From: Eudorina sp. 2006-703-Eu-15
Taxonomy: Eukaryota > Chlorophyta > Chlorophyceae > Chlamydomonadales > Volvocaceae
Assembly (NCBI GenBank): GCA_003117195.1
Contig: BDSI01000087.1
Location: 1 to 64,000, forward strand
DNA length: 64,000 nt
Direction of reading: 5' to 3'
Positions 49,151 to 60,800 of the stretch are shown piece after piece; position 1 is the first letter of the stretch; every line of letters begins with the position of its first letter. The translations under genes were made by a program, and so were the position numbers. Below the pieces are notes generated by a model. That model saw only the letters and a program-made list of their open reading frames with translations. It made no database searches and was not told where the DNA came from.

Positions 49151-50419
49151 CCCAACCCACACCGCGTCCCGCGGCATACACACGTGCAACCGCCAACCAC
49201 TAGACCCTCGGCTTGCCAGGGTACCCAAAGGTCACTTGCGCACGAGTCGCGCACGCCTCATGGGCGTGCTCGCGACTCCTACTCCACTCGCTGCACCGGG
49301 CTGACAACTCCCTGACCCGGGCTTAGAAGAGCTCGAGGCGTCTCGACGCCTCTCGCAGCACCTCCCGGTTTCGGGACGAAATAGAAACGGTTCTGGCCCG
49401 ACTGTTTCCTGTCGCACCCCGGGCGTCCAGCTTCACCACCCTGCGCCTCCAGGCTTCGTCCCAATCGAGTGCGAAGCTGCAATCTCGCAGCCCTCTTGCC
49501 CGCGAAGCGGTCTCCACCGCCGTCCTAGACCAATACCCAATCACACACCGCCTGCGGCGACCTCTCACGTAGGAGGTATGGTTCTCTGAGCGCCTGCCTT
49601 CTCATCCGGCACCGGTAGATTCCGTCGAGCCTCCCGCTCAGGGTGGACCGGCTCTGCCGTCAGGCCCCGCCCACTTTACCAAGTCGTCAGCCGACCCGGG
49701 GGGCTCCCCACCCATGGTCACACACCTTCTGCGTGGGCTCCCTTTGCCTGTTTCTCAATATTCGGTTAGTCTTCCCTGCCAAACACTGCCTGCGAGGGGA
49801 TACGGCAGCCGGCAAGGTCATGTACAACCTTCAGCTGTGGGGTTCCTGTGGCGGTTCAAAACTCACGCCTGCTCTCGCCGCACGGTTTCACACCCATAGT
49901 ACGTTACATCGCCTTCAGCGTCGTTCCAGATCAGGCTTCCCCACGGGTCGAACTAGGTAGGTCGCACGCGGCCATCCGCCTTTGGCTTGCCCTGCTCCTA
50001 ACAGTCCTCTGATGGGCAGTGCTTGCTCCCATGGCACCATCTGTAATTTGCCTTCGGGTCTCCGAAGGTGTTCAGAGTGCCACGAGCATGAGGCCCCTCT
50101 GGCACATTTAAGCGCTTCTCCGGTGCTCTGCCTCGCGCCGATCGCCGGCCTCCCGGTCCGGCCTTCTGCTACAGGGTTGCCCATCCCCTTCGCACGAGTT
50201 TGTTGGCCATTTGCTGTCCACGACGGTGTCCGGCCATCGGCCTTCAAACACCCGTGATTAGCCCCCGGCCATCGGGATTCCGGCTCCCCAATGGCCCCCA
50301 GCCAATGGGCTTCCCCGCCCGCGAATCCCCCCAGGGTTTAATCAAACCTGGGATGCCCTTCCCGTGGTCTCGGGTGGCTACCTGCCAGGCCAGTCCCTTA
50401 CGACCACGAGCCGCCTAGG
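49151..50419 (+). other. Non-coding right part of the YR element
   Basis: Only short open frames are seen, without recognisable Gag, RT or RNase H motifs on either strand. Confidence 0.45.
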
Positions 50420-50429
50420 GTGACATTGC

Positions 50430-52105
50430 GCCGAGGGGGGTGGCATTCTCGCCGAATGGGGGCCTTCCGCCCGCAAGTGGCATTCCCGCCGTTTGAGGGC
50501 CTTCCGCCCGCAAGTGGCATTCTCGCCGAGTGAGGCCTTCCGCCCGCAAGTGGCATTCTCGCCGAGTGAGGCCTTCCGCCCGCAAGTGGCATTCTCGCCG
50601 AATGGGGGCCTTCCGCCAGCAAGTGGCATTCCCGCCGAATGGGGGCCTTCCGCCCGCAAGTGGCATTCCCGCCGTTTGAGGGCCTTCCGCCCGCAAGTGG
50701 CATTCCCGCCGTTTGAGGGCCTTCCGCCCGCAAGTGGCATTCCCGCCGTTTGAGGGCCTTCCGCCCGCAAGTGGCATTCTCGCCGAATGGGGGCCTTCCG
50801 CCCGCAAGTGGCATTCTCGCCGAGTGAGGCCTTCCGCCCGCAAGTGGCATTCTCGCCGAATGGGGGCCTTCCGCCCGCAAGTGGCATTCTCGCCGAATGG
50901 GGGCCTTCCGCCCGCAAGTGGCATTCCCGCCGTTTGAGGGCCTTCCGCCCGCAAGTGGCATTCTCGCCGAATGGGGGCCTTCCGCCCGCAAGTGGCATTC
51001 CCGCCGTTTGAGGGCCTTCCGCTCGAAAGTGGCATTCCCGCCGTTTGAGGGCCTTCCGCCCGCAAGTGGCATTCTCGCCGTTTGAGGGCCTTCCGCCCGA
51101 AAGTGGCATTCTCGCCGAATGGGGGCCTTCCGCCCGCAAGTGGCATTCCCGCCGTTTGAGGGCCTTCCGCCCGCAAGTGGCATTCTCGCCGAATGGGGGC
51201 CTTCCGCCCGCAAGTGGCATTCCCGCCGTTTGAGGGCCTTCCGCCCGCAAGTGGCATTCCCGCCGTTTGAGGGCCTTCCGCCCGCAAGTGGCATTCCCGC
51301 CGAATGGGGGCCTTCAGCCCGCAAGTGGCATTCCCGCCGTTTGAGGGCCTTCCGCCCGCAAGTGGCATTCCCGCCGTTTGAGGGCCTTCCGCCCGCAAGT
51401 GGCATTCCCGCCGTTTGAGGGCCTTCCGCCCGCAAGTGGCATTCTCGCCGAATGGGGGCCTTCCGCTCGAAAGTGGCATTCCCGCCGTTTGAGGGCCTTC
51501 CGCCCGCAAGTGGCATTCTCGCCGTTTGAGGGCCTTCCGCCCGAAAGTGGCATTCTCGCCGAATGGGGGCCTTCCGCCCGCAAGTGGCATTCCCGCCGTT
51601 TGAGGGCCTTCCGCCCGCAAGTGGCATTCTCGCCGAATGGGGGCCTTCCGCCCGCAAGTGGCATTCCCGCCGTTTGAGGGCCTTCCGCCCGCAAGTGGCA
51701 TTCCCGCCGTTTGAGGGCCTTCCGCCCGCAAGTGGCATTCCCGCCGTTTGAGGGCCTTCCGCCCGCAAGTGGCATTCTCGCCGAATGGGGGCCTTCCGCC
51801 CGCAAGTGGCATTCTCGCCGAATGGGGGCCTTCCGCCCGCAAGTGGCATTCCCGCCGTTTGAGGGCCTTCCGCCCGCAAGTGGCATTCTCGCCGAATGGG
51901 GGCCTTCCGCCCGCAAGTGGCATTCCCGCCGTTTGAGGGCCTTCCGCCCGCAAGTGGCATTCCCGCCGTTTGAGGGCCTTCCGCCCGCAAGTGGCATTCC
52001 CGCCGTTTGAGGGCCTTCCGCCCGCAAGTGGCATTCCCGCCGTTTGAGGGCCTTCCGCCCGCAAGTGGCATTCCCGCCGTTTGAGGGCCTTCCGCCCGAA
52101 AGTTT
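50430..52105. repeat. 37-bp minisatellite, about 45 copies, inside the YR element
   Basis: The unit is GGCCTTCCGCCCGCAAGTGG plus CATTCCCGCCGTTTGAG. Three variants of the second half occur: CCGTTTGAGG, TCGCCGAATGGG and the shorter CGAGTGAGG. Variants are mixed in short blocks. The long open frames on the minus strand (up to 557 codons) come from the repeat and its lack of stops. They change phase with the 37-bp step and are not called as genes. Confidence 0.92.
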
Positions 52106-52750
52106 CCTTGGAGGATCTCTATGACCAGCTACCGGCGACGGTGGCTGCCAGGGTGGTGGAGGCGCGGCTGGTATACGCAATCTGCCGCGCCTCCGGGGTG
52201 GGCTGTTGGGGGCTATGGGTCCGCCTCGACCAGGACCTAGCGGCGCAGTGGGGCGCCCCAAGCCCCACCCCTTCGCGTGCGTAGCTACCGCGGTGGCCGG
52301 CACTATCGCCTGGTGGCCGGCCCTGCTATTCATTGACCGCCCGCGCCCCTAATGGCATCCCGCTGCTGGGGGCCTCCGCCTCAAATGTCGTCCCGCTTCG
52401 GGGGTCCCTGCCGCCACACGCTGAGCTTCCCGAACTTCATACGCTGGCTGTCCGCTGCTCATGGCTTCCTTGTCGGCCTTGGTGCGTCTACCGGGTTTGC
52501 CATCATCATCTGAAAATATCGCGGGCATATTTTGCACTCTGGCGATCCTGTGACTTCAGGGCAGGCTGACAGCGGGCCTTGGATGCGTTGGGCGCTCGGC
52601 TGGTCAAACAACGTCAAAGCTCCCCAACCGACACCGCTATGCGGCAGCTCTCCATCAAGGTGTTTGTTGTCTGTTGTATCTAAATATACTTGACATTTGA
52701 GAAAGTTTGGAAGGCTAGATTTTGTTAGCTAAATGAATATTAAATTCCTA
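52106..52750. other. Tail of the YR element before B2
   Basis: Short open frames only (for example 52081-52284 and 52333-52569 on plus). No domain is recognised. Confidence 0.4.
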
Positions 52751-53278
52751 GTTTTCGCGGAAGTAGCGTGCCACTGTTAGGCGCTTACTTTATGGCGGGT
52801 TGCAAAACAAATTCCGTTTTCCAACGTGAAATCCACGATGTTGAGCAACCTCGATTGGTAGGCCTTTGGTCAGGTTGCTCGTCCAAAATTGCTCAGCAAA
52901 ATTTCAAAACTACATTCTCGACGGCACCTTGCGGCTCCTTTGACTGTGCTTTTTCAGTCAAGTACACTATCCTATCCCTCTCGTGAAAAGCCATCTCGGA
53001 TGGGAGTGTTTGGCGTTGTTATTTCGCCGCAATCGGGACATTCTGCGTACTGATTTGAGCAAGCAACCTGACCAAAACGACCAAAAGGCCTACCAATACA
53101 GGTTTGCTCAACATCGCGAAGTTCACGTTGGAAACGGAGTTTGTTTTGCAACCCGCCATAATGCGCTTTAGAGAGAACGTGCAAAGTAATTTCGAGGGTT
53201 GCACCTGGGCTCGCCCTGAGTTATGCAATTTGCTCACACCGTACAGTGTCGTACCCCAAGGCCGAGCATTTCAGTCTC
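52751..53278 (+). repeat. B2 split direct repeat, interrupted by a MITE
   Basis: 52751-52792 and 53159-53278 together match B1. The MITE at 52793-53158 separates them. It would be the right terminus of the element. Confidence 0.82.
52793..53158. mobile_element. 366-bp MITE with TA target duplication (mariner-like)
   Basis: The terminal inverted repeats start TGGCGGGTTGCAAAACAAA and end with its near complement TTTGTTTTGCAACCCGCCA. The arms extend about 100 bp (CCAACGTGAA / TTCACGTTGG; GGTAGGCCTTTGGTC / its complement). TA flanks both sides, and B1 shows the empty site (ACTCTAATG against ACTT-TA...TA-ATG). It encodes no protein. Confidence 0.88.
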
Positions 53279-54131
53279 GATAGTGGATATCGTGTACGGA
53301 AATGTGTGAGTCATGCGATTATCTCACTTTTGTTAGAGCGGTCCAGCTGATCGGCCAAACTGCGAATAAGACAATAATATTTCCATACTCTGTCCAGCAC
53401 AGCACAGGACCACACACGTGCGCGCATTATGAGAACGTGCGTCGTGCATACCTGATGGTCATCAGTTGTTATAGATTAACATTGCCTAAAAATGTGCACG
53501 GCATCGCGTCCTGCAGAGGCAAGCATCAACCCTAAAAAGGGCCCAGCACCCCATTTGCGCCCTGTTGCGGCCAAGGCCAAGCCCAATTCTTTACATAGGC
53601 ATGAGATTTGTTATGCTTCACAGTGGCTTCGTCGTGGCGCTAGGTGGGGGTCAGGGCGGAGGAAGTGGAATTGAATAAATACGACATGGGGGATGGGGCG
53701 AAAGCTTGTCCTGAATGCCGGTATGCAATTTTGGTAAAGCACTAAACAAGTCATTATTTGAACGGAATAAGGGCCTTTCGAAGTTGGAATTGGTCACAAA
53801 GGCCGACTTCAACACTCTCGACGCATACTATCTCAAGTCTGATAAACATATTCACAAACATTCATTGATTAGCTTCGTTTTGTATGCGGAAAGCCTCTCC
53901 GTACGAATCATGTCGTGGTCGTTGTCCACTGTAGGAGCCCTGTTTCTTGGTTGTTTCTGGTAGAATACCCTAAAGCACGTCATAATGGTTGCTCATGTTA
54001 TGCGAAATCGGTCTTGCTTATCGTTCCCCTAAACACCGTGACTTCATTAACGACATGGCTTCTGCAGACCCGGTACTCGGCTAGCGGCGTCTCCACATAT
54101 CCTGACCTCTTAACGAGGTCGCATTTAGCTG
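53279..54131. other. Spacer between YR element and repeat-exon gene
   Basis: Only short open frames without supported splice sites are seen. No RNA gene is recognised. Confidence 0.4.
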
Positions 54132-54132
54132 A

Positions 54133-54654
54133 TATGGGCCGTGGGTCATCCTTTGCTGTGGATTGGTTCAATGGGGACTGCGGCGCACTTCTGTTCTCAA
54201 ATTCGGGTGAAGAATTAGAAGATTGCAACAAGCGCGCTCATGGATTGTTTCCCAGTAAGTTTTTAGTAACGGGGCCTGGGACTTTTATCGTAGTTTGTCA
54301 TTCCTGCGTCTGCTTCACGAACAGACCTCAAGACCCTTCATGATCTCCTCGGGCGTCTGGTGCCCTGTGGCGTAACTGGCATCCTTGAGAGTCTTGAACG
54401 TAACGGGTCGTGGAGTACAGAGTAAGACATTGTCGGGACTGCGCCCCAGTCGCACGCTGCGTGCGTTTTACAAAGAGGAGGATGCATGTCAGTTGCGTTG
54501 TTCGTCCAACGGAGGAGCTGCGTGACGGTCCTTCTTGTACTACCTGCAGTTCATCCCACGACTGCAGCGTCGGAGCTGCACATACGTCTCTTTCCATATG
54601 GAGACTACATAACCCGGTCGGCGGCAATGATGGACGCGTACTGGTTCTATTGAA
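54133..54654 (+). CDS. Candidate upstream exons of the repeat-exon gene (weak)
   Basis: ATG near 54133 opens MGRGSSFAVDWFNGDCGA... for about 40 codons, ending in CCCA before a strong GTAAGT donor (phase 1). A phase-compatible piece follows after the acceptor ACGAACAG near 54327 (LKTLHDLLGRLVPCG...) up to a GTAACG donor. A further open piece begins after CTACCTGCAG near 54546 (ELHIRLFPYGDYITRSAAM). The last link to 54824 does not resolve in phase, so the 5' end of the gene is unsettled. No domain is recognised. Confidence 0.3.
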
Positions 54655-54823
54655 GGGTTTAAGCGGTGGCGGGAAATGCAACGACTCGCCCGGCAAGGCA
54701 AGCACTGTTTTCACAATTGCCATCTGGCGGAGGCTCGCTGAAGAAGCCTTTCGCGGGATGCCGTCGCCGTGTCGTAAATTCCGCCACCCTACACCACCGC
54801 TCCCTCGCCCCATACCCCACCAG

Positions 54824-57800
54824 GTGGACGCGGCGCCGTGGGCCCTGACCGGGGCCGCCGAGGACCGTCTTCGCGAGCAGCTCCAGACGCTGCAGCGCAA
54901 GCTGCTGAACGTGGTGGCCGAGAACGAGGCGCTCAGCACCCGGCTGGCCGGCCTGCGGTCTGTGTGTATGGAGCTCCACGAGCAGCTCAACTCGGAGGAA
55001 GTCGTGTCGCAGCTGGACGCCACCACCCAGAGGCACCTGCTGCACCTCTGCGGCACCGCATCCAGCTATTGCGAGGTGGAGCCCGCCGCGCTTCCTTGCT
55101 TCGGCCGCTCCAGCAGCCTGGACAAAGTCCAGGAAGCGGATTTGGACCCGTCGGACTTTCGGACATCGGACGTCGGCCGGCCGTCGGGCACCGCAGTGGC
55201 GCCACCGGGCCCTCCGGGTCAGGGTCCGGAGATGGCGCACCCCCCCGGCCGGCGCGCGGCAGGGCCCGCCGCGGCGCCCACGGCGTCCGGCTTCACCATC
55301 GCGGGGGAGTCGGCCTCGCGCCAACTCTCCGGCGGCAACGGCAGCAGGAACAGCAGCAGCGCAGCCACGGACGCCAAGCAAGGGTCGTCACGCGAAGGCG
55401 GGGGCCCCGGGGAGGCCGTGGACGGGCAAGGCACCGATTACACGTCGCTTATGTACTCATTCGTGACGCTCAAGGCGTCTTACGACGTACTGCTTAAGCG
55501 GCAGGACATGGCTTCGGGCCAGCCGCTCTTGGGGCCGCAGTCGTCCAGCGCGCAGAACACGCCACGCTGCCAACCCGACGACGAGTCGATGAGCGTGACG
55601 CAGCTTGGGGTGGTGCCCACCGGGCTCATGTCTCTGGGAAGACTCGCGGCCGGGGACAGCGACGTCGCGCAGTGCCTGGAGGGCCTTGTGGGTTCCTGCG
55701 CGCTCAGCGCCGACTGGCGAGCGGACAGCAGCGTCTGTGACGAGGCGAGTGAGCTGCTCGTGGACGGCGAGCTGGAGCGGCTGGCGGCGCACGCGCGCGC
55801 ATTGAAGGCGAGCTTGGACGTGATGCAGTTGCAGCGGGACAGGGCGATGTGCAGCGCGGCGGCGCAGAAGGCGCAGTTTGATGTGTCGCTGGCTGTGGCG
55901 CAGCAGGAGGCGATCAAGGCCGTGGTGAGTTGGCTGTGACTCGGGGGGCGCGCGGCAGCGCGATTGGGTGCCAGAGACCCGCGACAATGAGGACAGGATC
56001 GCAGTCGGACATCCCATGTTATGGTGCAGCTGCCGTCCGGTGCATGGCCATGCGGCGCTCGTGGTTCGAGCTGGAGGCGGGCGGGGAAGGTGCGTAGTGC
56101 GGCGGCAGGTCAATATCTCGCATCCTCCGCGGCCATGGAGCCCAGCGAAGAGGGCCAGCGACGGCCTCGGGGATGGTTCTTGCTTCAAAGAGCCCACCGG
56201 CAACGTTAAGTTGCGAGCTCCATTCACAATGCGGGTCCTGTTTAGCTCCATTCACAATGCGGGTCCTGTTTAGCTCCATTCACAATGCGGGTCCTGTTTA
56301 GCTCCATTCACAATGCGACCTTCCTTTTTAAGGTCGTGAAGCGAGCAGTCGGCCATGTGAGCGTTCGCAAAGCCTCAGAGATCGGTTTGGGTGTTTCCTG
56401 GAAAATCAAATACGATTGGGGGAATGGGGAACGGGAGGCTGCGTATTTGAGGGGGCTACATCGGCGGGGTGATGCACGGGTGCATACGAGTGGCTTTGTC
56501 AGCGCACAGCCTGTATGGCTTTTGAACTCCGGGGACCTGGCTGGAGGCATAGGGAGGGCGGCGCGAACCGTGATCCGCGATGTCGTTGTTGCCCTGACCC
56601 AGAGGTGGGAGGTGGTTCCCCAGCGCCTGCCGGTCCAACCCTCTTGTGGGCTGTCATCGTCCAGGACGCTGAGGGGCTGACATCGAACGGCGATCCTTGA
56701 TAACAGTGACTGTCAGGCGCGCTGCCTGAGACGTCTGCGAACTTCCGCCGTTGGGTGCCGTACTTCCGCTGTTGGGTGCAGGCCGATGGGGATGTGGGTT
56801 GGACTTGCCGCGTCCCGGGCTGAGGACCGGGTTGAGAGCTCTTGCATTTATGAACCTTTTGCAGGAGACGGCGACGGCCACCAAGGCCCAGTTCGACAAA
56901 TTCGTGGCCGACAAGTCTGAGGAGAAGGCGGCGTTTGACCTGGTGCTAGAGAAGACGGCGGCGGAAGCTGTGGCCCAAAAGGCCATCGCCGACAAGGCGC
57001 TGGTCGATTTCGGGGAGCTGCAGGTGAGATTTGAGAATAGGCAAGGCACGTATCCATCACCACGGCGATGCATGGTGCATGGAACGCATGCTTTAGGACC
57101 GTACCGGGTTTGCGACTGCAGGGCTCAGCGACTGCGGCCAAGGCCCAGTTTGACAAGTTCGTGCTGGACAAGTCGGAGGAGAAGGCGGCGTTTGACCTGG
57201 TGCTGGAGAAGACGGTGGCAGACGCTGCCGCCCAGAAAGCCATCGCCGACAAGGCGCTGGTGGACTTTGGGGAGCTGCAGGTGAGCGGCGGGTGGTTGCA
57301 GCTGACAATGCGATGGCTGGCTTGATTTGGGGAACATGGCTCACTAGCTTTACCGACAATGCCCTTCGATGCGCGCAGGAGACAGCCGTTGCCACCAAGG
57401 CCCAGTTCGACAAGTTCGTGCTGGACAAGTCTGAGGAGAAGGCGGCGTTTGACCTGGTGCTGGAGAAGACGGTCACGGAGGCCGCAGCCCAGAAGGCCAT
57501 CGCCGACAAGGCGCTGGTCGATTTCGGGGAGCTGCAGGTGAGGTCTGAAGAGCCACAGACGTTAGCTATCGCACACTTACCATGGGTGGGCTTCTTATTC
57601 AACACACTGTGTGCATGGGTCGGGCCGGCCGACCCATACACATGGTAATTCCACGCAAACTGCCGTGCTGTGTGCCGAAACGGGAGGGCTTTGCCATGTC
57701 GAAACCCAAGATGGGGCTGCGGCATGTTTCTAAAAAGAACACGAACCAGTGGCCCTAGGTCCGGGAGAGGAGGGCACCGGAGAGACGCCGGACGGGTACC

Positions 57801-60800
57801 TAGGACGCAGAATCATTTACTGAATTGTTATTCGAACACCCGGGCGAGAGCGCCTGCACGCAGCTTTGGCCATCGGGTTTTCGGGTCGCCGGGCGGGGTT
57901 CGTGCCAAGGGGCCTAAATAAAGCATCCGGTCGTCCTAGAGTTTGTGATTCGAACGAATTCGTTCCCAGCCAACCAGCGTTCTTCGGCTTTCCCTACCAA
58001 GGAGCGCGGTGTGCTAGATGATACAGTGATTGACGTGGTAGCAAACCCCGTAATATAAGAGGCCTACATAATTTGTAGAGATAAGGAATCATCCCAGCGA
58101 AAGCGCTTGCGGTGCACCGCAGAGAGAGCAACATGGCTCCCCCGCACCACAATGTTGCGGAAACTGATGAGGGACCAAGGCCGCCATCTCAGTTATCCAA
58201 CACGCAGATGCATGTTCTAGTGTTTATGTGCGAAAATGTCGCCGTGCGACGTTTGTGGTGGTGCTGCGCAGGAGACTGCAGCAGCGACCAAGGCCCAGTT
58301 CGACAAGTTCGTGGCCGACAAGGTGGAAGAAAAGGCGGTCTTTGACCTGGTGCTGGAGAAGACGGCCACGGAGGCCGCAGCACAGAAGGCCATCGCCGAC
58401 AAGGCGCTGGTCGATTTCGGGGAGCTGCAGGTGAGATTTAAGAATAGGCAAGGCACGTATCCATCACCACGGTGATGCATGGTGCATGGAACGCATGCTT
58501 TAGAACCGTGCCGGGTTTGCGACTGCAGGGCTCAGCGGCTGCTGCCAAGGCCCAATTTGACAAGTTCGTGGCCGACAAGTCGGAGGAGAAGGCGGCGTTT
58601 GACCTGGTGCTGGAGAAGACGGTGGCAGACGCTGCCGCCCAGAAGGCAATCGCTGACAAGGTGCTGGTTGACTTTGGGGAGCTACAGGTGCGTGCCGAGG
58701 CATCGGGGTTGGCTGCAAGCGGGTAGTGGGACTGCGAGCGGGGGCTGCCAGAGTCTCTTCAGCAAATATTCGATGCGAGAGCAGCGCAAGCGAAGCACAC
58801 GGCCATCCTTCTTTCTTGCTGACTGGGTGCGTCGGGAAGCCATGCTTTCTAGGTCGGCCTCGATGCTCTTTCGGTATGAGTGCATTCAGATCGGGCCTGG
58901 CCTTGAGAGCGACCCTGGCAAGGCCGTCAGAAAGGTCCAAGGTCTGTGTCATCGTATGCAATGAGGGGGCCGCGACTGTTTCATGTCATGGCAGTCAGGT
59001 TGCAGACCCGCTTTGATCCGCGCGCGTGCGTTTTGGTGGTCAGTCTGTTTTTTTTATTACGTATTGGCACTGTGGCTCGCCTGGCTGGCTTGGACTGGCA
59101 CAGGAGTCCGCGACGGCCACCAAGGCCCAGTTCGACAAGTTCGTGCTGGACAAGTCGGAGGAGAAGGCAGCGTTTGACCTGGTGCTGGAGAAGACGGTGG
59201 CGGATGCGGCCGCCCAGAAGGCCCTCGCCGACAAGGCGCTGGTTGACTACTCGGAGCTGCAGGTGAGGGGGCCAACATCCACGCAGGCGTACGTACTGAT
59301 TCTGTTCGCCAGGGCAACATGGTATGGAGCGCCGTCATTTTGAACGCTCAGCGCTTCGAGTATCCAAGCGGGTCATGAGCTCATCATCAGCGCGTGTCTG
59401 AAACAGCGCAGCAAGGCGCCGTGCAGAAGGCGGGTTAAAAAGCAAAGAAAAATCAAACCCAGAAACGGTTAGAACGATGCTCATTCAGGAGTACGGTAAT
59501 CGGAAGAGTCTGTCAAGTTGACTTTGGGACGAGCTGGTCGTGTACAGTGACGTGCGTTGAGAGGAAGGAACCGGATGGATACCTTGGAGCCTCCAGCGCA
59601 TGGCGAGTATTCTGTTGGGGATGTCAAGAGGTCTGTTGCTGCTGCAGCGCCATGGGTTGGGAGCTTGCGCATGGCTGCTTGAACTCGTGACCCGGCCCTG
59701 TCCGGCGCCCTGGCAGGAGTCCTCCGCTGTGGCAAAAGCCCAGTTCGATAAGTTCGTGCTGGACAAGTCGGAGGAGAAGGCGGTCTTTGACCTGGTGCTG
59801 GAGAAGACGGTCACGGAGGCCGCAGCCCAGAAGGCCATCGCCGACAAGGCGCTGGTGGATTACTCGGAGCTCCAAGTGGGTTCCTTCAATGAATGATCGG
59901 GTTGTAGCGACGGAGGGCGACCTGTCTAGCAGGGCAGCACGAGATCAGGCACCTAGGTCTTACCCGACGGTGACGTTCTTTTGTACAAGCGTGGGGGCAT
60001 GGGCTGGCCATGGGTTCGCGTCTGATGGTTATGGTGGCGGTGACATCCGGGTGGACCGCCTCTCGGTGGTCTCTGTTTGCCATCATGGTGCAATCGCCCG
60101 GAACTCCTTTCATACATTTGTGAGACGGCTGCGTTTTCTTTCGCCTAGGATTCTTTCGCACTGGACTTCAGGGACTTCCGGGGAGGGGTCTGACTGGCCT
60201 GTGCCTGTCCCTGTGTCCCGTCCGCGGCGCGGTGTGCACCTTAGGAGTGTGCGAACACGGCGAAGGCGCAGCTTGACAAGTTGGTGCACGACCAGGTGGA
60301 GGAGAAGGCGGCATTCGATCGTGCACTGGAGAACGCTGTCGCCGAGGCGGCATCCCAGAAGGCCATCGCCGACAAGGCGCTGGTCGATTTCGGGGAGCTG
60401 CAGGTGAGATTTGAGAATAGGCAAGGCACGTATCCATCACCACGGTGATGCATGGTGCATGGAACGCATGCTTTAGGACCGTACCGGGTTTGCGACTGCA
60501 GGGCTCAGCGACTGCGGCCAAGGCCCAGTTTGACAAGTTTGTGCTAGACAAGGCTGAGGAGAAGGCGGCGTTTGACCTGGTGCTGGAGAAGACGGTGGCA
60601 GACGCTGCCGCCCAGAAGGCCATCGCCGACAAGGCGCTGGTTGACTTTGGGGAGCTGCAGGTGAGGCGTGTAGGAAATTGGTAGACATTTCAAACTGCGC
60701 TGCTGCCAGAGCGATGGTTCAGGTGAGAGGGGGCAACGTTTCAGCCAGAAGTACCGTACAGGGGCTCTAGTGCCATGCTTCTAGCTCGCCGCTGGGTGCG

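Larger units (their letters stand above)
46369..53278 (+). mobile_element. Tyrosine-recombinase (DIRS/PAT-like) element with split direct repeats
   Basis: The order is A1 (46369-46471), recombinase gene, B1 (48884-49043), A2 (49048-49150), a non-coding region with a 37-bp minisatellite, then B2 (52751-53278). A1 and A2 are identical over 103 bp. B2 repeats the 160-bp B1 but is interrupted by a 366-bp MITE. This A1...B1A2...B2 layout is that of PAT-like DIRS retroelements, a class that includes Kangaroo of Volvox. I find no Gag, reverse transcriptase or RNase H, so the copy would be non-autonomous or an unusual recombinase-only form. Confidence 0.8.

Noticed and set aside
50378..52333. Minus-strand frames up to 557 codons and several 60-100 codon plus frames
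   Set aside because: They are produced by the 37-bp minisatellite, which lacks stops in some frames. No start, splice or domain evidence supports them.
49151..52750. Search for RT, RNase H or Gag in the right part of the YR element
   Set aside because: No YxDD-type motif, zinc knuckle or RNase H residues were seen on either strand. Absence by eye is not proof, and a profile search would settle it.
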